Assembly (NCBI GenBank): GCA_038501785.1
Contig: JBAMJR010000040.1
Coordinates: 5,064,001 to 5,128,000 of the forward strand
Direction: 5' to 3'
From: Myoxocephalus aenaeus
Taxonomy: Eukaryota; Chordata; Actinopteri; Perciformes; Cottidae
Length of the DNA stretch: 64,000 nt
Below, in pieces: positions 11,501-23,036 of this stretch. The position numbers and the translations under genes were made by a program. The number at the start of each line of letters is the position of its first letter. Position 1 is the stretch's first letter. A model generated the notes under the pieces. It made no database searches and was not told the origin of the DNA. It saw only the letters and a list, made by a program, of their open reading frames with translations.

Positions 11501-14500
11501 CCTCGCTTTTTAACCACTGCACATCAGAGCGAGCAGCCACTTAGTGAGGCTGCGATGTACAGAGACAATATCGGTCACATTAGAGGGTCCCCTTCACACG
11601 TACACATTGCTTTTAACAGCATCAGTGTCAGAAACACTATCTGTGAGCACACTTGGAGTCAGATTCGTTGTCGTCAACTAAAGCCGGAAAATTCATCATA
11701 ATCTAATCAGATTAGGTTGTGGGACAAAAGGAAATACAAAATTTCAGGTTTTAACCTATAGCTTCAATGTTGATTACAAAGTGCGGTCCTATTGACCTAA
11801 GTGCACCGCATTAGGAAAGTTGTAAATATTCATGAGGTCCCGGGGAGATAAATTGGGCCCTCGGCTGTGTGCCCACCTTATCAAGCGAGGGGTCAGAGCT
11901 CAGGTAATGTCTCACAGCTGAGTGGAGGCAGTACCGAATCTTTTCCATAAAATCCAACCCAGAATGGAAAGCTCACGCTTTACATAATTCCCAATTTCCT
12001 GCGGTCAGCAAGGACTTGTTAAAGCAAGGAATTTGCCCCCCTGGTGATTTCCCATCTTTGTTCCAGACCCAATCAATCCGGAGGGAGCTTCATCTGTCAA
12101 TAAGTCAGCTTTCAATATGCATGTTCGCTGGACTGATCGCCGTTTCTGCTTTTGTCAGTCAACACGATCTTACACACAAAGATGAATCTGCACAGTGTGT
12201 TGTGCACATTACATTTTTTTGCAAATAATACAAAGCTGCACTAATCACTTAATTTGTGTAAACAATGGCGAAAATGATTGTGTGTCACAGTGAACCGACA
12301 GATGATCATTACCTGACTCAGCAGTTCTCCCTTGCTTTATGGAGAGTTTTCAGCATGTCCAGGCTCATTGATTTGGGTTTACGGCTCTCAACTCTACTGT
12401 TTTGGTTCAATCGCCATGCGTTCACCAACTTGACAGCAGGAACATAACAGCCTCGACCTGGAGCGTCCCATAGCCTGAGAACCCTGGTACCAGACGCATT
12501 TTTACTAAATGGATTATTTTGGATGTCATTTAAATAAATAATAAAAGGAACATATATGTAATTTGTATGCACTGTTAAGTGGACAAATGAAATAAGCAGT
12601 TGTGGGATAAACAACAATGTAAGAAGTGGCACTATTTTTTAAAAGTATTGGTTATCCTCATGAAAAATGTATTGTAGGTAAAATGATTGTGATCTTGATG
12701 TGATGGTACATCTGCCTGCAAGTCACAATCAGCAGCACAGCAAGCAACCTCTGAAACATTACCTAAAACTTGCATTTAGTATCACCTTCCGAGAAGTGCC
12801 CAAAATGTATTCACATGAAACTTGTGCCAAAAGTGGACGGAGAACAGTGGGAATAAAAGCAGAACTTGTGACAATGACTGCACATAAGTTTACGTCAAGT
12901 ACCTGCCGTGGAAAAAGCAGCTCGATTAAGTGTTTTGTAGGGTTGTGTTGAGGTATGTTGGCTCGCTCTCAGGTTTGAAGTTATTTCATTTTATTAAATG
13001 TTTTGAGCATTGCGTGATAGTTTTAAGGACTAGCCAGAACAAAGTTCATGTCATTGAACCAGTGATAAAGCATGCCTTGTGGATTTTACAGGCTACAGTC
13101 TAATGTGAATTATTTCAGCATTGCTGACTGTGTTGTCATCAGCTGTCCTTTTCCATTTGTGTTCAGCTTTTCCTCCCGCCTGTGGACAAGCTGCCATTTC
13201 CTTCAAACGCCAGACCCCTCTGTGACCTCAGCAGCGTCTTACGTCCACATCTCTCGCCATCCAGTGCCTCGTACATCGATCTTGCACTTCGCCTTCCTAA
13301 ATTAAAGATGAAAGTCAGTATTTGATTCTTTGGCACTGTACACTTTAATAGTACTCCTTGAGGTCAGGTCTCTGTGCTTTGAGCCTCCAGAGACTCCATG
13401 TCCTGGCTCTGGGCAGAGGGCCAAGCATCACCGCCCACAGGCCCCAAGTCGGCCTCTAGAGCTCGGAGTCAGCTGTGGTTCATCTAGCCTCCGGACTGAA
13501 AATGATCCGATGTGTCTGGACAAGCTCACAGTTCATAAAACAGCAGGCGACCCCCACATCAAAAGATGTAATCAAATCCTGCAGGAAATATGTTAGCAGG
13601 TTCATGTGATGGAGACTTTTAATGAGGCATTGTTTTTTTGTTAAATAGAAGTTATGTTTACATGGATATTCATGAAGGACGCAATTTAACATCATATGTT
13701 GAGGGGAAGTAAGTATGCAACCAATATTTTTTTCTTTTTTTCCATTTCTCTTTTCTAAACACAAGTTTAACACGAGAAGTAGCTCATCAAGCTAGCAAGG
13801 CTACCAAGAAGTAGCCCACAAAAAGAGAGTTTACGGAGGCTCTGCATGCCTTCAAGTAATTTGCTTGTGGGCACGTCCGCACATTTCCTTTCCTGCCACC
13901 CTACTGTTCTAATGTAAAAGCGTCCGTCCGGGCTTTTAGAAGAAGTAAGACATGATGTCTGGTGTGTTGTGTGCAAGACTTGTGTTTCCATTCTGGCTCG
14001 GCTGCCTCCCTGCAGCGGTGCTGTCCGTGGTGCTGAAAGTCCTCCTCGCAGGGAGCAGCAGAAGCTCTTTACACAGCATGTACCTGCTCTTACACAGACT
14101 CTGACCGCCCACAGAGGGAACAGACGACATGTTTGCTCTCTGAGGGAGCTTGACGATGATTGCATGGTCAGTAATCAGGCATCATGCCTAAGCTCCGGCC
14201 CTTGAGTTGTAGTGATTTTAATGCCCTGGCTGCTCGTGCACTACGAAGCGATGGAGAAAATAATCCCATCTGACTATTTGGTTTTTCTTGGCCTGCCTCT
14301 GATTCTGTTCTACATGGGAATAATTTGAAAACAATTGGATTTGCTCTATCTCATACCCTCCCTGGGCCTCTCTGAACATGAACATTCACTTCCCTGCTTT
14401 ACTGTATACCAAACACTCTTGTCTCTCCTCGGCTATTTAGGCTGTAACGTGTGCTATAAATAACATCAGGGCCAGAGCAAAAGGATAGAGGGCATACCAC

Positions 14501-15700
14501 CATACAGCTCAGTAGCGAGCGGTGTTAAGTCATTAAATATTTTTGTGTAATTAATGCAGCATATGGTAAGACACCTGGTTCAGAGAGTGGATGGTGTTAA
14601 TTTACACACCAACTCTTTGATTTAGACATAGGAGGAATCCCTATCAACTAGCTGTGTGAAGTTCAACTTCATATAAATGTTTATCTTTTGTTAGCTAAAG
14701 CAGCTGCCATGTAATTAGCTCATTCATTTACACCTGCCCTCAGTTCTGTAAGCAACACAGTCAAACGATCACTTTCATTTTGAGCATTTTCATGCACGAG
14801 TACACCGTTTATCAGCGTGAAATGGATCCTCTATCTTGTGTCATTGTGTTCTCAATTGCACAACAATTAAATTAAGGTTAGTGATACAGAACCCAAACTG
14901 ATATATTCGTAGATGCTAAATACTTTTCTGAGTCACAAAAAAAAGAAGGAAATATGTACTCCAATAAAGTGCATAGAATGTTCTATTATACTAAATATTC
15001 AAACTCATTCAGTTGTGTAGGTCTTTATTGATTAGAAATGTAAAGCAGGTTTACTGGAGGTCATGATAAAAACAAAGTACTTAATGGGTGCGATGCCAAT
15101 TTTGATCCTTCCAGTCAGTGCACTCTCATCGTGATAAAGTGTGTGGCTCTGATCCCAGAATGCTTAAAGAGGCAATTATAAAGGCAACTTGCACTACATA
15201 CCCCCTACTTATCCAACACAGAGTTATACAATACTAATGCATAAGTGCTGATAAAAGATGAAGCTGGGTAACAGCACAGCAGGAGCGATGTGTCATGTCT
15301 GTAGTGACCGATGGATGACCTCTGTGTCCTGCAGCCAGAGAGGTCCATGTCTGAATAACAGCAAGAAAGATAATGTGACAAATTACTTATTCACTTTTGT
15401 TTTGTAACAATAGAATAGAGTGTATATAAGAGGCACTTAAACCAAGTTTAGCTGGTCTAAACTGCTGCTTCAATGACTCAGTGGAGGGTCAACCAATCAC
15501 ATGTTTTAGTTTCACTCTGTGCTGTTAGCCCGTTCCCACTGTTACCAACAAACCTACGTAAACCGAATCTGGCGAATCTATTCAAGGGGTGGCAAGAGGA
15601 TGGCATGGAGACTTTTATGGCAGAAATATATATGCTGATATAATCGCAAACGATCACATACATCAATACTTGTTTGGAAAAGCCCCCAATTTAAGATGTT
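5511..15700. other. gene-poor intergenic tract, first part
   Basis: About 10 kb downstream of NPHP4 with no supported gene. Open frames are short, overlap on both strands and lack domains. Small features are a TG run (7319-7341), an 18-G run with a palindrome (7618-7666), an AT run near 9957-9977 and a GC-rich patch at 10440-10620 that may be an old transposon end. In human, NPHP4 faces a large gene desert on its 3' side toward AJAP1; the emptiness here fits that arrangement, but no AJAP1 exon was recognised. Some AT-rich patches, for example around 11800-12150 and 14450-14720, could be conserved regulatory DNA, which sequence alone cannot show. Confidence 0.6.
7618..7666. repeat. poly-G run followed by a perfect 13-bp inverted repeat
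   Basis: Eighteen consecutive G at 7618-7635 are followed at 7639-7666 by ACCAGGCCTACAC, a 2-nt spacer (TG) and its exact reverse complement. This would form a stable hairpin on either strand. Function is unknown; the G run alone could form unusual DNA structure. Confidence 0.85.
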
Positions 15701-15705
15701 TTTAA

Positions 15706-16793
15706 CCCTTTATAGGGCAGTCATTGAAATACTTTGAAATTCAAAATGTCAACCCTAGAGTGCTATTGGAGGACATAACAATACTCATTTACTGTTGTGA
15801 CAATTACATTTTATTTTTATTTTAGATAGAAAATGAACATCAAAGAAGTTACCATATTTGGTTCCTTGCCCGCTTGTGGTAAAAAATAGTGTTTATATAA
15901 AAAATACAAGAAATACACATACAAGGTGAAAGGAACATGTATTTCGTAACATAACATCGCTTTTAGAGATTAAAACATGTGATGGTACTGGAACAGTCAA
16001 CATACACATCAACAACATTAAGCCACAACATTAGGCCTTCATACATTAGGCCTTCTTCTTCATCATCACTGATGGCAGGGGGGCTGGCACGACAACAGTC
16101 TGCCTCCTCTTGCCATCTACAACACGAGCAGACACTTCCTAAACAATGAAACACATGCAATAAAACATAAAACAACTGTTATAAGGTCATACACTGACAA
16201 ATCACTCATATTCACTATTTATAGCTTGAATATTTCTAGAAATGGGTTAACATTGTCTCTGAATCACTGTATATTGTTATACAACACTTTGGCAACATTA
16301 AAACATAAAGTCCTAAACTGTATTGCCTTATTTATAAAGAAAAGCACTGTATGACTTGTTAGTGGCATAGGGTATATGTCCAAAAACGGGCACTCTAGTT
16401 TATACGTGAACGGGTATATGATCAAATATGGTGCCTACATTTTCCCTGTCCTCCACAAAAAACATGCATGTAATCACTTAGTGCAACTATTCAAGCATAA
16501 CATGTGTGAGTTTCAGCAACTTACCATGGTTAGTTTAGTTGTTTGACCCGTGATTGTAGAGAGAGTCGCGCTGCAAAACCGTCTTTTCCGGGATCCAGAA
16601 AAAGAGAAAGCCAGATGTGCTCCAGGTCTCTGCTGATTGGTCAAATGCCACAAAGGCGGGTGGTGTGACGTAGGGTGATCTTTGCTGATTGGCTGGGTGG
16701 AGACCATGTGACTCTGGGATTTACTGAGGCGCAGGAAGGACGGCATATGTACAGCGTGCGGAAGTTACCACATACGGTTACTTGCCCGATAAA
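15706..16793. mobile_element. possible piggyBac-like non-autonomous element
   Basis: The left end reads CCCTTTATAGGGCA directly after a TTAA (15702-15705). The right end reads TTGCCCGATAAAGG (about 16783-16794), whose reverse complement CCTTTATCGGGCA matches the left end closely. piggyBac elements insert at TTAA and carry CCC(T/A)-type ends, so the left side fits well. No TTAA follows the right end, so the right boundary is damaged or the call is wrong. Internal sequence contains a short minus-strand frame at 15963-16175 with an acidic run (SDDEEEG) but no recognisable transposase. Confidence 0.4.
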
Positions 16794-16933
16794 GGAGTGA
16801 CCTGATAAAATGCACGGTTAGTCTCCAATGCTACTTTGAATTTGGGAATGTTGCACACACAGCCATCATTGAAGTCTGTATGACAAAAATGCTCAACTTT
16901 TGTTCTACCAGCTGCAACCACCAATCTATTCCA

Positions 16934-17046
16934 TTCCATTATCCAAACCGCGTATCCTATTTAGGGTCGCGGGGGCGATCCCAGCTGACATTGAGCGAAG
17001 GCAGTGTTCCCCCTGGACAGTCCGCCAGTTTATCACACGGCACAAC
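16934..17046. repeat. teleost interspersed repeat fragment
   Basis: The stretch reading TCCATTATCCAAACCGC, then TTAGGGTCGCGGGGGCGA, then CCAGCTGACATTGAGCG and ending in CCAGTTTATCACACG resembles a dispersed repeat seen very often in fish genomes. It is recognised from memory of that pattern, not from a search; family and class are not assigned. Confidence 0.5.
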
Positions 17047-17284
17047 CTCCAATCATGTGGACAAATTAGGTGAGTCATAAGAACATGCACCGTTTTTATG
17101 AAAATGTATTGGCAATTTACAGCACTGTAATTGTTGTACATATCAATCACCAGAAGCAACAGCAGCAGATGCAGCAATCATACACCTTTTCCTCAGGAAA
17201 TGCATGTATTCTAGTTCTTACAGTGAGTTTCATCAGCTCAGCTCAGTGAGAAAGTTGTTGAAGTAGTTGAGCAGGATGTTAATG

Positions 17285-17286
<2 letters not shown>

Positions 17287-17358
<72 letters not shown>

Positions 17359-17447
17359 TATATATATATAGATATCTATATATAGATATCTATATATATA
17401 TATATCTATATCTATATATAGATATATATATCTATATATATCTATAG
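17287..17447. repeat. (AT)n microsatellite with degenerate GATA/TCTA tail
   Basis: A run of nearly pure TA from about 17288 to 17356, followed by imperfect TAGATATC and TATCTATA units to about 17447. Strongly self-complementary and prone to length change. Confidence 0.95.
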
Positions 17448-17761
17448 CTAGCAGAGCTACTGTGAGATAGTTGGAGTTGGGGATGGAGGGTGGAGAGGTG
17501 AAGGGGGGAGGAAGAGGAAACTATACAGTAATATTGTCAAAGATGAGCTGAACAACCAGCAGCCTCCTCCACCTCAGTATCACACTTCTTCTTCTTGTGC
17601 ATCCTTCAAAAAAAGAAAAAAAACCTTCTCCACTTTCTACTGCTTTTCTTTCTCCACATTCTACTGCTTTTCTTTCTCAGCCTTCTCCTGCTTTGCTTTC
17701 TTTTTCATCTCAGCCTTCTCCTCTTCTTTCTGTTTCATCTCCTTCCAATACATTTTGTTTT

Positions 17762-18290
17762 TCATTTTCTGCAACTCTGTCTCTCTGTCCTCTGTCGTCT
17801 TGTAAAGCAAAGAAACCCCTCCTCTTCTTTGTTTGCAGACTCCTCCAGTTCCTTCTTCTCGTCCTCCACCCGTTTCATTTTTGCCTCCAAGCCTTGTTTT
17901 TTCTCAGCCAGGTCATTTGTGAACTTTGCCTCCAGTTCCTTCTTCTTAGCCTCCAACTGTTTTACTTTTGTCTCCATCAGTTGTTCTTTTGTGTTCGAGC
18001 TCTGTTGTTTTTCGGCCAGGTCTTTTGTGAATTTCTCCTCCAGATTATTTTGTCTCCCAAGCCTTCTCACTTTAGAGAAGTTCAGCTCATTTGCTGCTCA
18101 GTTGGTTCATGGTCTCTGTGAGCTTATGAGAAAGACCCTCTCCCTGCAGAGATTCAGGATGTCACTGTTCCTCCGGTGGACCTGTTCCTCCATCTGGTTC
18201 AGCTCATCTGTCCTCTAGCTCTCAACTGCCGTCTTGGGCATCTGGTCTTTAAGGTCTGAGACTTTTTGGTTCTCTGCCTACAAGACAAAA
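17762..18290 (-). pseudogene. decayed coiled-coil protein coding tract
   Basis: On the minus strand an open frame of 102 codons (18070 down to 17762) is dominated by Lys, Glu and Ala in heptad-like order, for example NLEEKFTKDLAEKQQ and ELEAKFTNDLAEKKQ. These two units are 108 bp (36 codons) apart, so the coil is internally repeated. Further upstream on the same strand (18290-18080) other frames continue the theme (ENQKVSDLKDQMPKT, LNQMEEQVHRRN), but an in-frame TAG and at least one frame change interrupt them. A possible acceptor (TTGTAG) precedes ENQKV. I do not recognise the protein; coiled coils are low-information and could come from many genes. The long plus-strand open frame at 17595-18218 is the complement of this tract and not a gene. 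The breaks suggest a pseudogene or a misread multi-exon gene. Confidence 0.45.
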
Positions 18291-18368
18291 TAATCTGGAG
18301 GAGAAATTCACAAAAGACCTGGCCGAAAAACAACAGAGCTCGGACACAAAAGAACAACTGATGGAGAC
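17970..18368. repeat. 86-bp inverted duplication within the coiled-coil tract
   Basis: Bases 18283-18368 are the reverse complement of 17970-18055 with about one mismatch (a G/A difference near CTCGGACAC). The two arms are separated by about 227 bp. The duplicated piece encodes the NLEEKFTKDLAEKQQ unit, so the same coding segment lies once on each strand. High identity implies a recent duplication or gene conversion. Confidence 0.9.
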
Positions 18369-19031
18369 TGTTACCATTTTGATTTGTAGTTGGGATGACA
18401 CAAACGGAACACGGATATGTCGGTCCGTTCCCTCTTGATTGTTAGTTGTAATGACGGTTTAAAGAGAGGAACAAGGCTTAGGTTATGGTTATGGTATGGT
18501 TATGTAACCAAGAAGACAGCCAGCTATTTTAATTTAAATACCTTTTAAACATAATAATCTTTTTACATTTGAATGCAATGGAATTTCCTTATTGTTAATC
18601 AATGAACAACCTGGAGAGGACAAGTCAAGGTGCCCCAGCTCATTCTCCAATGAACTACAGTCATCTTCCAATCATTTCTACAACTATGAAGAATCACAAA
18701 CTGGGTTATTATTTTCAAAATGAATCTAAATTAATGCTAAGCTTTGAATGAACTGCTGACTTGTGTGGCTTTTGGCTTGGGGCGTGAAGTGAGTGATTTT
18801 AGTGCCTTATAAATGGGGTGCTTTTGTATGTAGCACTGATCTAAAACGTGGAAATGTTTGACTGTGGAATGAGCAGTTCCAGATATGTCTGTAGCTGCAG
18901 ACACGGGTAGGCCCCAGTGAATATTAGGGTTTTGTCAGTTAATCCGCCTCACAATCAAACACCAGCTACTATAAGTAAACAAAACCACCTGCCACTCTTC
19001 ATCTGTGGCCGTTCGGCCGGCCAATAGAGGG

Positions 19032-19033
<2 letters not shown>

Positions 19034-19094
<61 letters not shown>
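19034..19094. repeat. (AT)n microsatellite
   Basis: Pure AT run of about 61 bp. It exits into TATAGGCAGCTGAG, similar to the exit of the array at 20590-20665 (TATAGGTGGCTCA). Confidence 0.97.
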
Positions 19095-19096
<2 letters not shown>

Positions 19097-19118
19097 CAGC
19101 TGAGAGGTGCATAAGAGG

Positions 19119-20071
19119 AGTGCTGGAATACATGTTAAATATTTAACTACAAAGTAGTAATGCGTGATACCTTTTTTTGCATTGAATCATACAGGGATGT
19201 TTGCTGAAATTGATTAGATGGCCCTACCAAAACAAATTGCAACCAGCCGGCACTGTATATTACTATATAACCTTTGCTAACCTTAAAATCCCTGAAGCAT
19301 CTGAAGGCAGCAGGACATACGAGGCCTTTACGCACGGCCGTTCACTGTGTTTACCTTCATTAAACCACCTGAAAAGGCCACCAGGCTGCTATGGATTAAC
19401 CATACAGACCTCTACACGCATCAGACTGGTCGGTTATTACTCAATATTCTGCTTTGATATTAAGGACACTTCTGATTACCAGGGCGCATCATAGCCATCA
19501 CCTTAGGCTGGGCATTTATTATTCAAATTTCAACAGAGGGTGCACAATATTGAACTCAGGGTGCAATGCATGCTGTTGCCTTTCTCTTCTCTCCCTCAAG
19601 CCACAGTCAGACATGCTCCCAAAGCGATATTTCCTCAAAGGTTCACTGAAGTTCAATTCAACAATGGATACTGACCTGACGTGTGTTCGCGTCATCGTAA
19701 CATGGTGTACATCCTAACTTATTATACTATTATAAGTTTATAACCTCGCTCCTCGCTTGAACTGGAAGTCGTTCTGGTGCGCCATCTGGAAGGCCGTCTC
19801 AAAGCTCTTATTTCTGCTCTGAGGAGCCATGAGCAAGCATACAGACCTTTAATACAATTGAAGTCAGAGAGAGCAGTATTAGTATAGTGCACAGACACAA
19901 ACTCCACCAAAAGTCTCTGTGGCTGTTGAAGCCAGCTGTTCCGGCCAGTGACGGCTGGTGGCAATTTTTTTTGGTTTACCATTAACCATTAATCCCAGTA
20001 TGATTCAATGCAAAAAAAAGGTATCACGCATACTACTTTGCAGTTAAATATTTAACATTTATTCCAACACT
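19119..20071. mobile_element. DNA-transposon-like element with about 78-bp inverted repeats
   Basis: The segment 19119-19196 is repeated in inverted orientation at 19994-20071, with only a few differences: both contain TTAAATATTTAACT, GCGTGATACCTTTTTT and GCATTGAATCATAC. The arms bracket about 800 bp. On the minus strand inside lies a short frame beginning MAPQSRNKSFETAFQ (about 19834-19740) that I cannot assign. Target-site duplications could not be located, so these arms may be sub-terminal and the element may extend to the AT arrays at 19034 and 20590. Confidence 0.6.
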
Positions 20072-20583
20072 TTGACATAATAAGGACATCTTATTAATAC
20101 AATTCAGTATTTCCTGTAGTTTCTCCACCAAAGGTCTTCTCTCAAACGGGTGTTGGAGAAGAGATTATACCGAGTTAGCTCTGTGAAGAGCAGTGCTCCT
20201 GCTCGCACTCGCTACTGTCATGTTGTTATAATGGGTGGCGCGCGACTCGTCTGCCCTGAGGAGACCGCAAACCATGGGGCGAGATGAGAATAGCCCCTCC
20301 GGTAGTCTTTTTTTAGGGCGCTGATTGGATAAATGGTGTGTCACTCATTTATTTATTTAATCAGTGATTGGCTAAACTGCGTATTAGACCCATCTTCCTT
20401 GGGCAAAATTGATCTAGCCCTACGACGCGCACGGCGCAGCAGAGACGTGCACTAGCGGAGAGGACAAGCAGGAAAGCATATATTTTGCGCAGATATCCTA
20501 TTTTACAAATATTACTGGGTATATTCCATAGCTCAAAAACAAATATTGACAATGTATAATTAATAAATATTATTTATAATTAA

Positions 20584-20589
<6 letters not shown>

Positions 20590-20665
<76 letters not shown>
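20590..20665. repeat. (AT)n microsatellite
   Basis: Pure TA run of about 76 bp, third such array in 3.4 kb. Confidence 0.97.
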
Positions 20666-20667
<2 letters not shown>

Positions 20668-20879
20668 TGGCTCAAGGTGGGTGGGGCCAGGCTGTGATCA
20701 GCTGCTGCCCCTCATTCGAAACAGACTTTGCATCATGTGTGTTCCAGAGGAAAGGAGGTCTCATTTCTCTAAAAACATATTTATGTTTCTGAAATCGTAA
20801 TACTTTACACTACTTTGGGAAATAAATTATATTACAGTAATGCGTTGCAGAGAAACACCTTAGTGCCTCGCACTAGCCG

Positions 20880-21380
20880 GGATATAGGTGTGATGTATAA
20901 CAGGGGTGGTAAGGACCCAGAAGCAGTACGACGGACACACGGAATAGTTGAACGAAGCTTTATATCAGGCAAACGGTCTCGGATCAGCTCTTGTGGAGAA
21001 AGCCACTCGGTGGAATGCCAAGCCGTCAGGGGAGAAGGCAGACAGAAACGAGAGGAAGCGGAGGCTATTCTTGTGGTCGGGGACACAAGGCTAAGTCGTT
21101 TACCGGGGCAAAGGCAAGGTGGAGGAGTCCAAACAGGGGGAAAGTCTGGCATAATACTGAGAACGATCTGGCAGTGAGTGTGTGTGTGAGACTGGGGCTT
21201 AAATACCAACTAAAGGGAGTAGGTGCCGCAGAGTGGACAGGTGAGAGTGATTGAGCTGACGAGGTGGGTGTGACTAACAGGTGCACTGAATGAGCCGATT
21301 AGGTGAGTGGCAGGAGAGAAGGGGCAGAGCTGTGACGGGCTGGTGAGGTGGGAGTAGCTGAGAGGTGAGTGTAGGCTCGT
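20880..21380. repeat. probable dispersed repeat, possibly LTR-like
   Basis: Sequence with GACCCAGAAGCAG near 20917, GATCTGGCAGTGAGTG near 21165 and GGCTTAAATAC near 21200, followed by repeated AGGTGAG-type units, resembles a very common fish repeat that I associate with LTR-like sequences. It has no coding content that I trust; overlapping open frames on both strands are compositional. Confidence 0.35.
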
Positions 21381-22230
21381 TCGTTAGAGCTGCGCCTCGC
21401 CTGGAATCCAGACGAGAGCAGGCGGCCGCAGTAGGAGGCGTTGATAAGAAACTGCGATCAAGTCGGACAGTTTTAGGCTGCCTTCAAAGTACACACAGGA
21501 GGTCACAGAAAAAATGACTTCCTGTTAGTTCCGAACTTTTGTCTACTTGTAGTTTACAGATCACGTTTGGATTTATTCATATGTGTTTGGAAATATATAT
21601 TTATGTAGAAATGTGTGTGTAGCTGCATCCTTTGGTCTTTTTATGTCTGCCTGTGAAATACATTACTACTGGTTTAGATATGTGTTGTATAAATACAATT
21701 TTCTATTAACAACCACACAAAATATGTTTTAAGATTAAACATGAGATGAATAGTCAACAATCAAGCGTTAAGTATTACAACTACACATAAAATAAGGATT
21801 TTCTAGAACACGTGGTGTTTGCTGTCAGATCTAAGAGCCAATCAGCTCTCTGATGTGGCGATAGCCAGGCGTTTCCCATCATGCACTGGGCCACGCAGTC
21901 CGTGGAGAGCTACTGCGGCGCCTGGCTGTAGAATCGACGGCCGGCTTGCTCTCGTGAGAGTATCGTTGACCACGTGTGCATGACGTCAGAGCAAGTCGGG
22001 AGCAAGTCGGACACAAATCTAACCGGCATGCATTGCGCGCCGATCGCCGCCGATCGATACTGCGCAGAACTGGCTCATCTCGAACGAGCCTTGTGATGCA
22101 GAGTGACGGGGGTACGGAAGCTGAACTGTGCCATGATGAAACAATGTGGACACTTTTTTGTACATATGAAAAGAAAAGCCTATTGGGAAGTTGATGTGCG
22201 ATGTAGAATTTACACATATGTGTTTTAGAT

Positions 22231-22868
22231 CAGCGGTCCCCAACCCCCGAGCCGCGGCCCGGTACCGGTCCGTGGGTCCCTTGGAAAAGAAAAAAAAAGA
22301 AAAAAGGCGGAATTTTTTTTTATTTTGAAAAATGACCCGATACATCCGTCTGTGTGTAGCCTCAAACGTAACTTGACACATGTCAAGAGGTGATACGTTA
22401 CCCCAAAAATGAAATTTAAAAGTCCGTTTCAACTCTGTGTTCTGGATTAAAATCAAGGCAGTATCCTGAGATCGCCAAAAAAGCTCTGAAACCCTGCCTC
22501 CATTTCAACATCCTGTCTTTGTGAAGCGGGTTTTAATGAATTGACAGAGTGCACATAAAGGTTTAAGTTACGGAGTAGAGTCAGTAGACTGGACATAAAC
22601 ACACGCCGGTCTTTTTCTCCCGTCACCCCGAGACGGGACCGGCTCGTAGCAGAGAAACAAGCTCAGGGCTCCCACTAATTCGGCGTAATGGTGAGTTGTA
22701 TCTTTATGCACTTTATAATTGTCTTTATGCCGGTTGTATCATTTACGTCATATTTATTACGTCATATTTATTACGTCATATTTTTCGCCCCCACCGTGAT
22801 GGCCGGTCCGTGAAAATATTTTCTTACACAAAACCGGTCCGTGGCTCAAAAAAGGTTGGGGACCGCTG
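22231..22868. mobile_element. hAT non-autonomous element (638 bp) with perfect 8-bp TSD
   Basis: The left end is CAGCGGTCCCCAACC and the right end is GGTTGGGGACCGCTG, a perfect 15-bp terminal inverted repeat. The 8 bp TTTTAGAT at 22223-22230 is repeated at 22869-22876 as the target-site duplication. The inverted repeat type and the 8-bp duplication define the hAT superfamily (Charlie-like). There is no transposase, so it would need a related autonomous copy. Internally GTACCGGTCCGTGG and ACCGGTCCGTGGCTC show sub-terminal repeats, and ATTTATTACGTCAT is repeated three times around 22750-22780. Confidence 0.93.
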
Positions 22869-23036
22869 TTTTAGATGAAAGAAAGATAGCTCGAAAAAAT
22901 AACGTGTATATAAAAATAAAAATAAGTAATCTCATGGTTGTTATTTGTGCCCAAGAGTTTTTGTAAAGCATTAAGAAAAAACTAAAACAGGCAAACAAAA
23001 TTGGTATTAATTAAGTATTGTCATTCTCTTGTTCCC

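Noticed and set aside
17595..18218. 207-codon plus-strand open frame rich in Leu and Phe
   Set aside because: It is the complement of a Lys/Glu-rich coiled-coil frame on the minus strand; hydrophobic runs arise from CTT/TTC complement of GAA/AAG.
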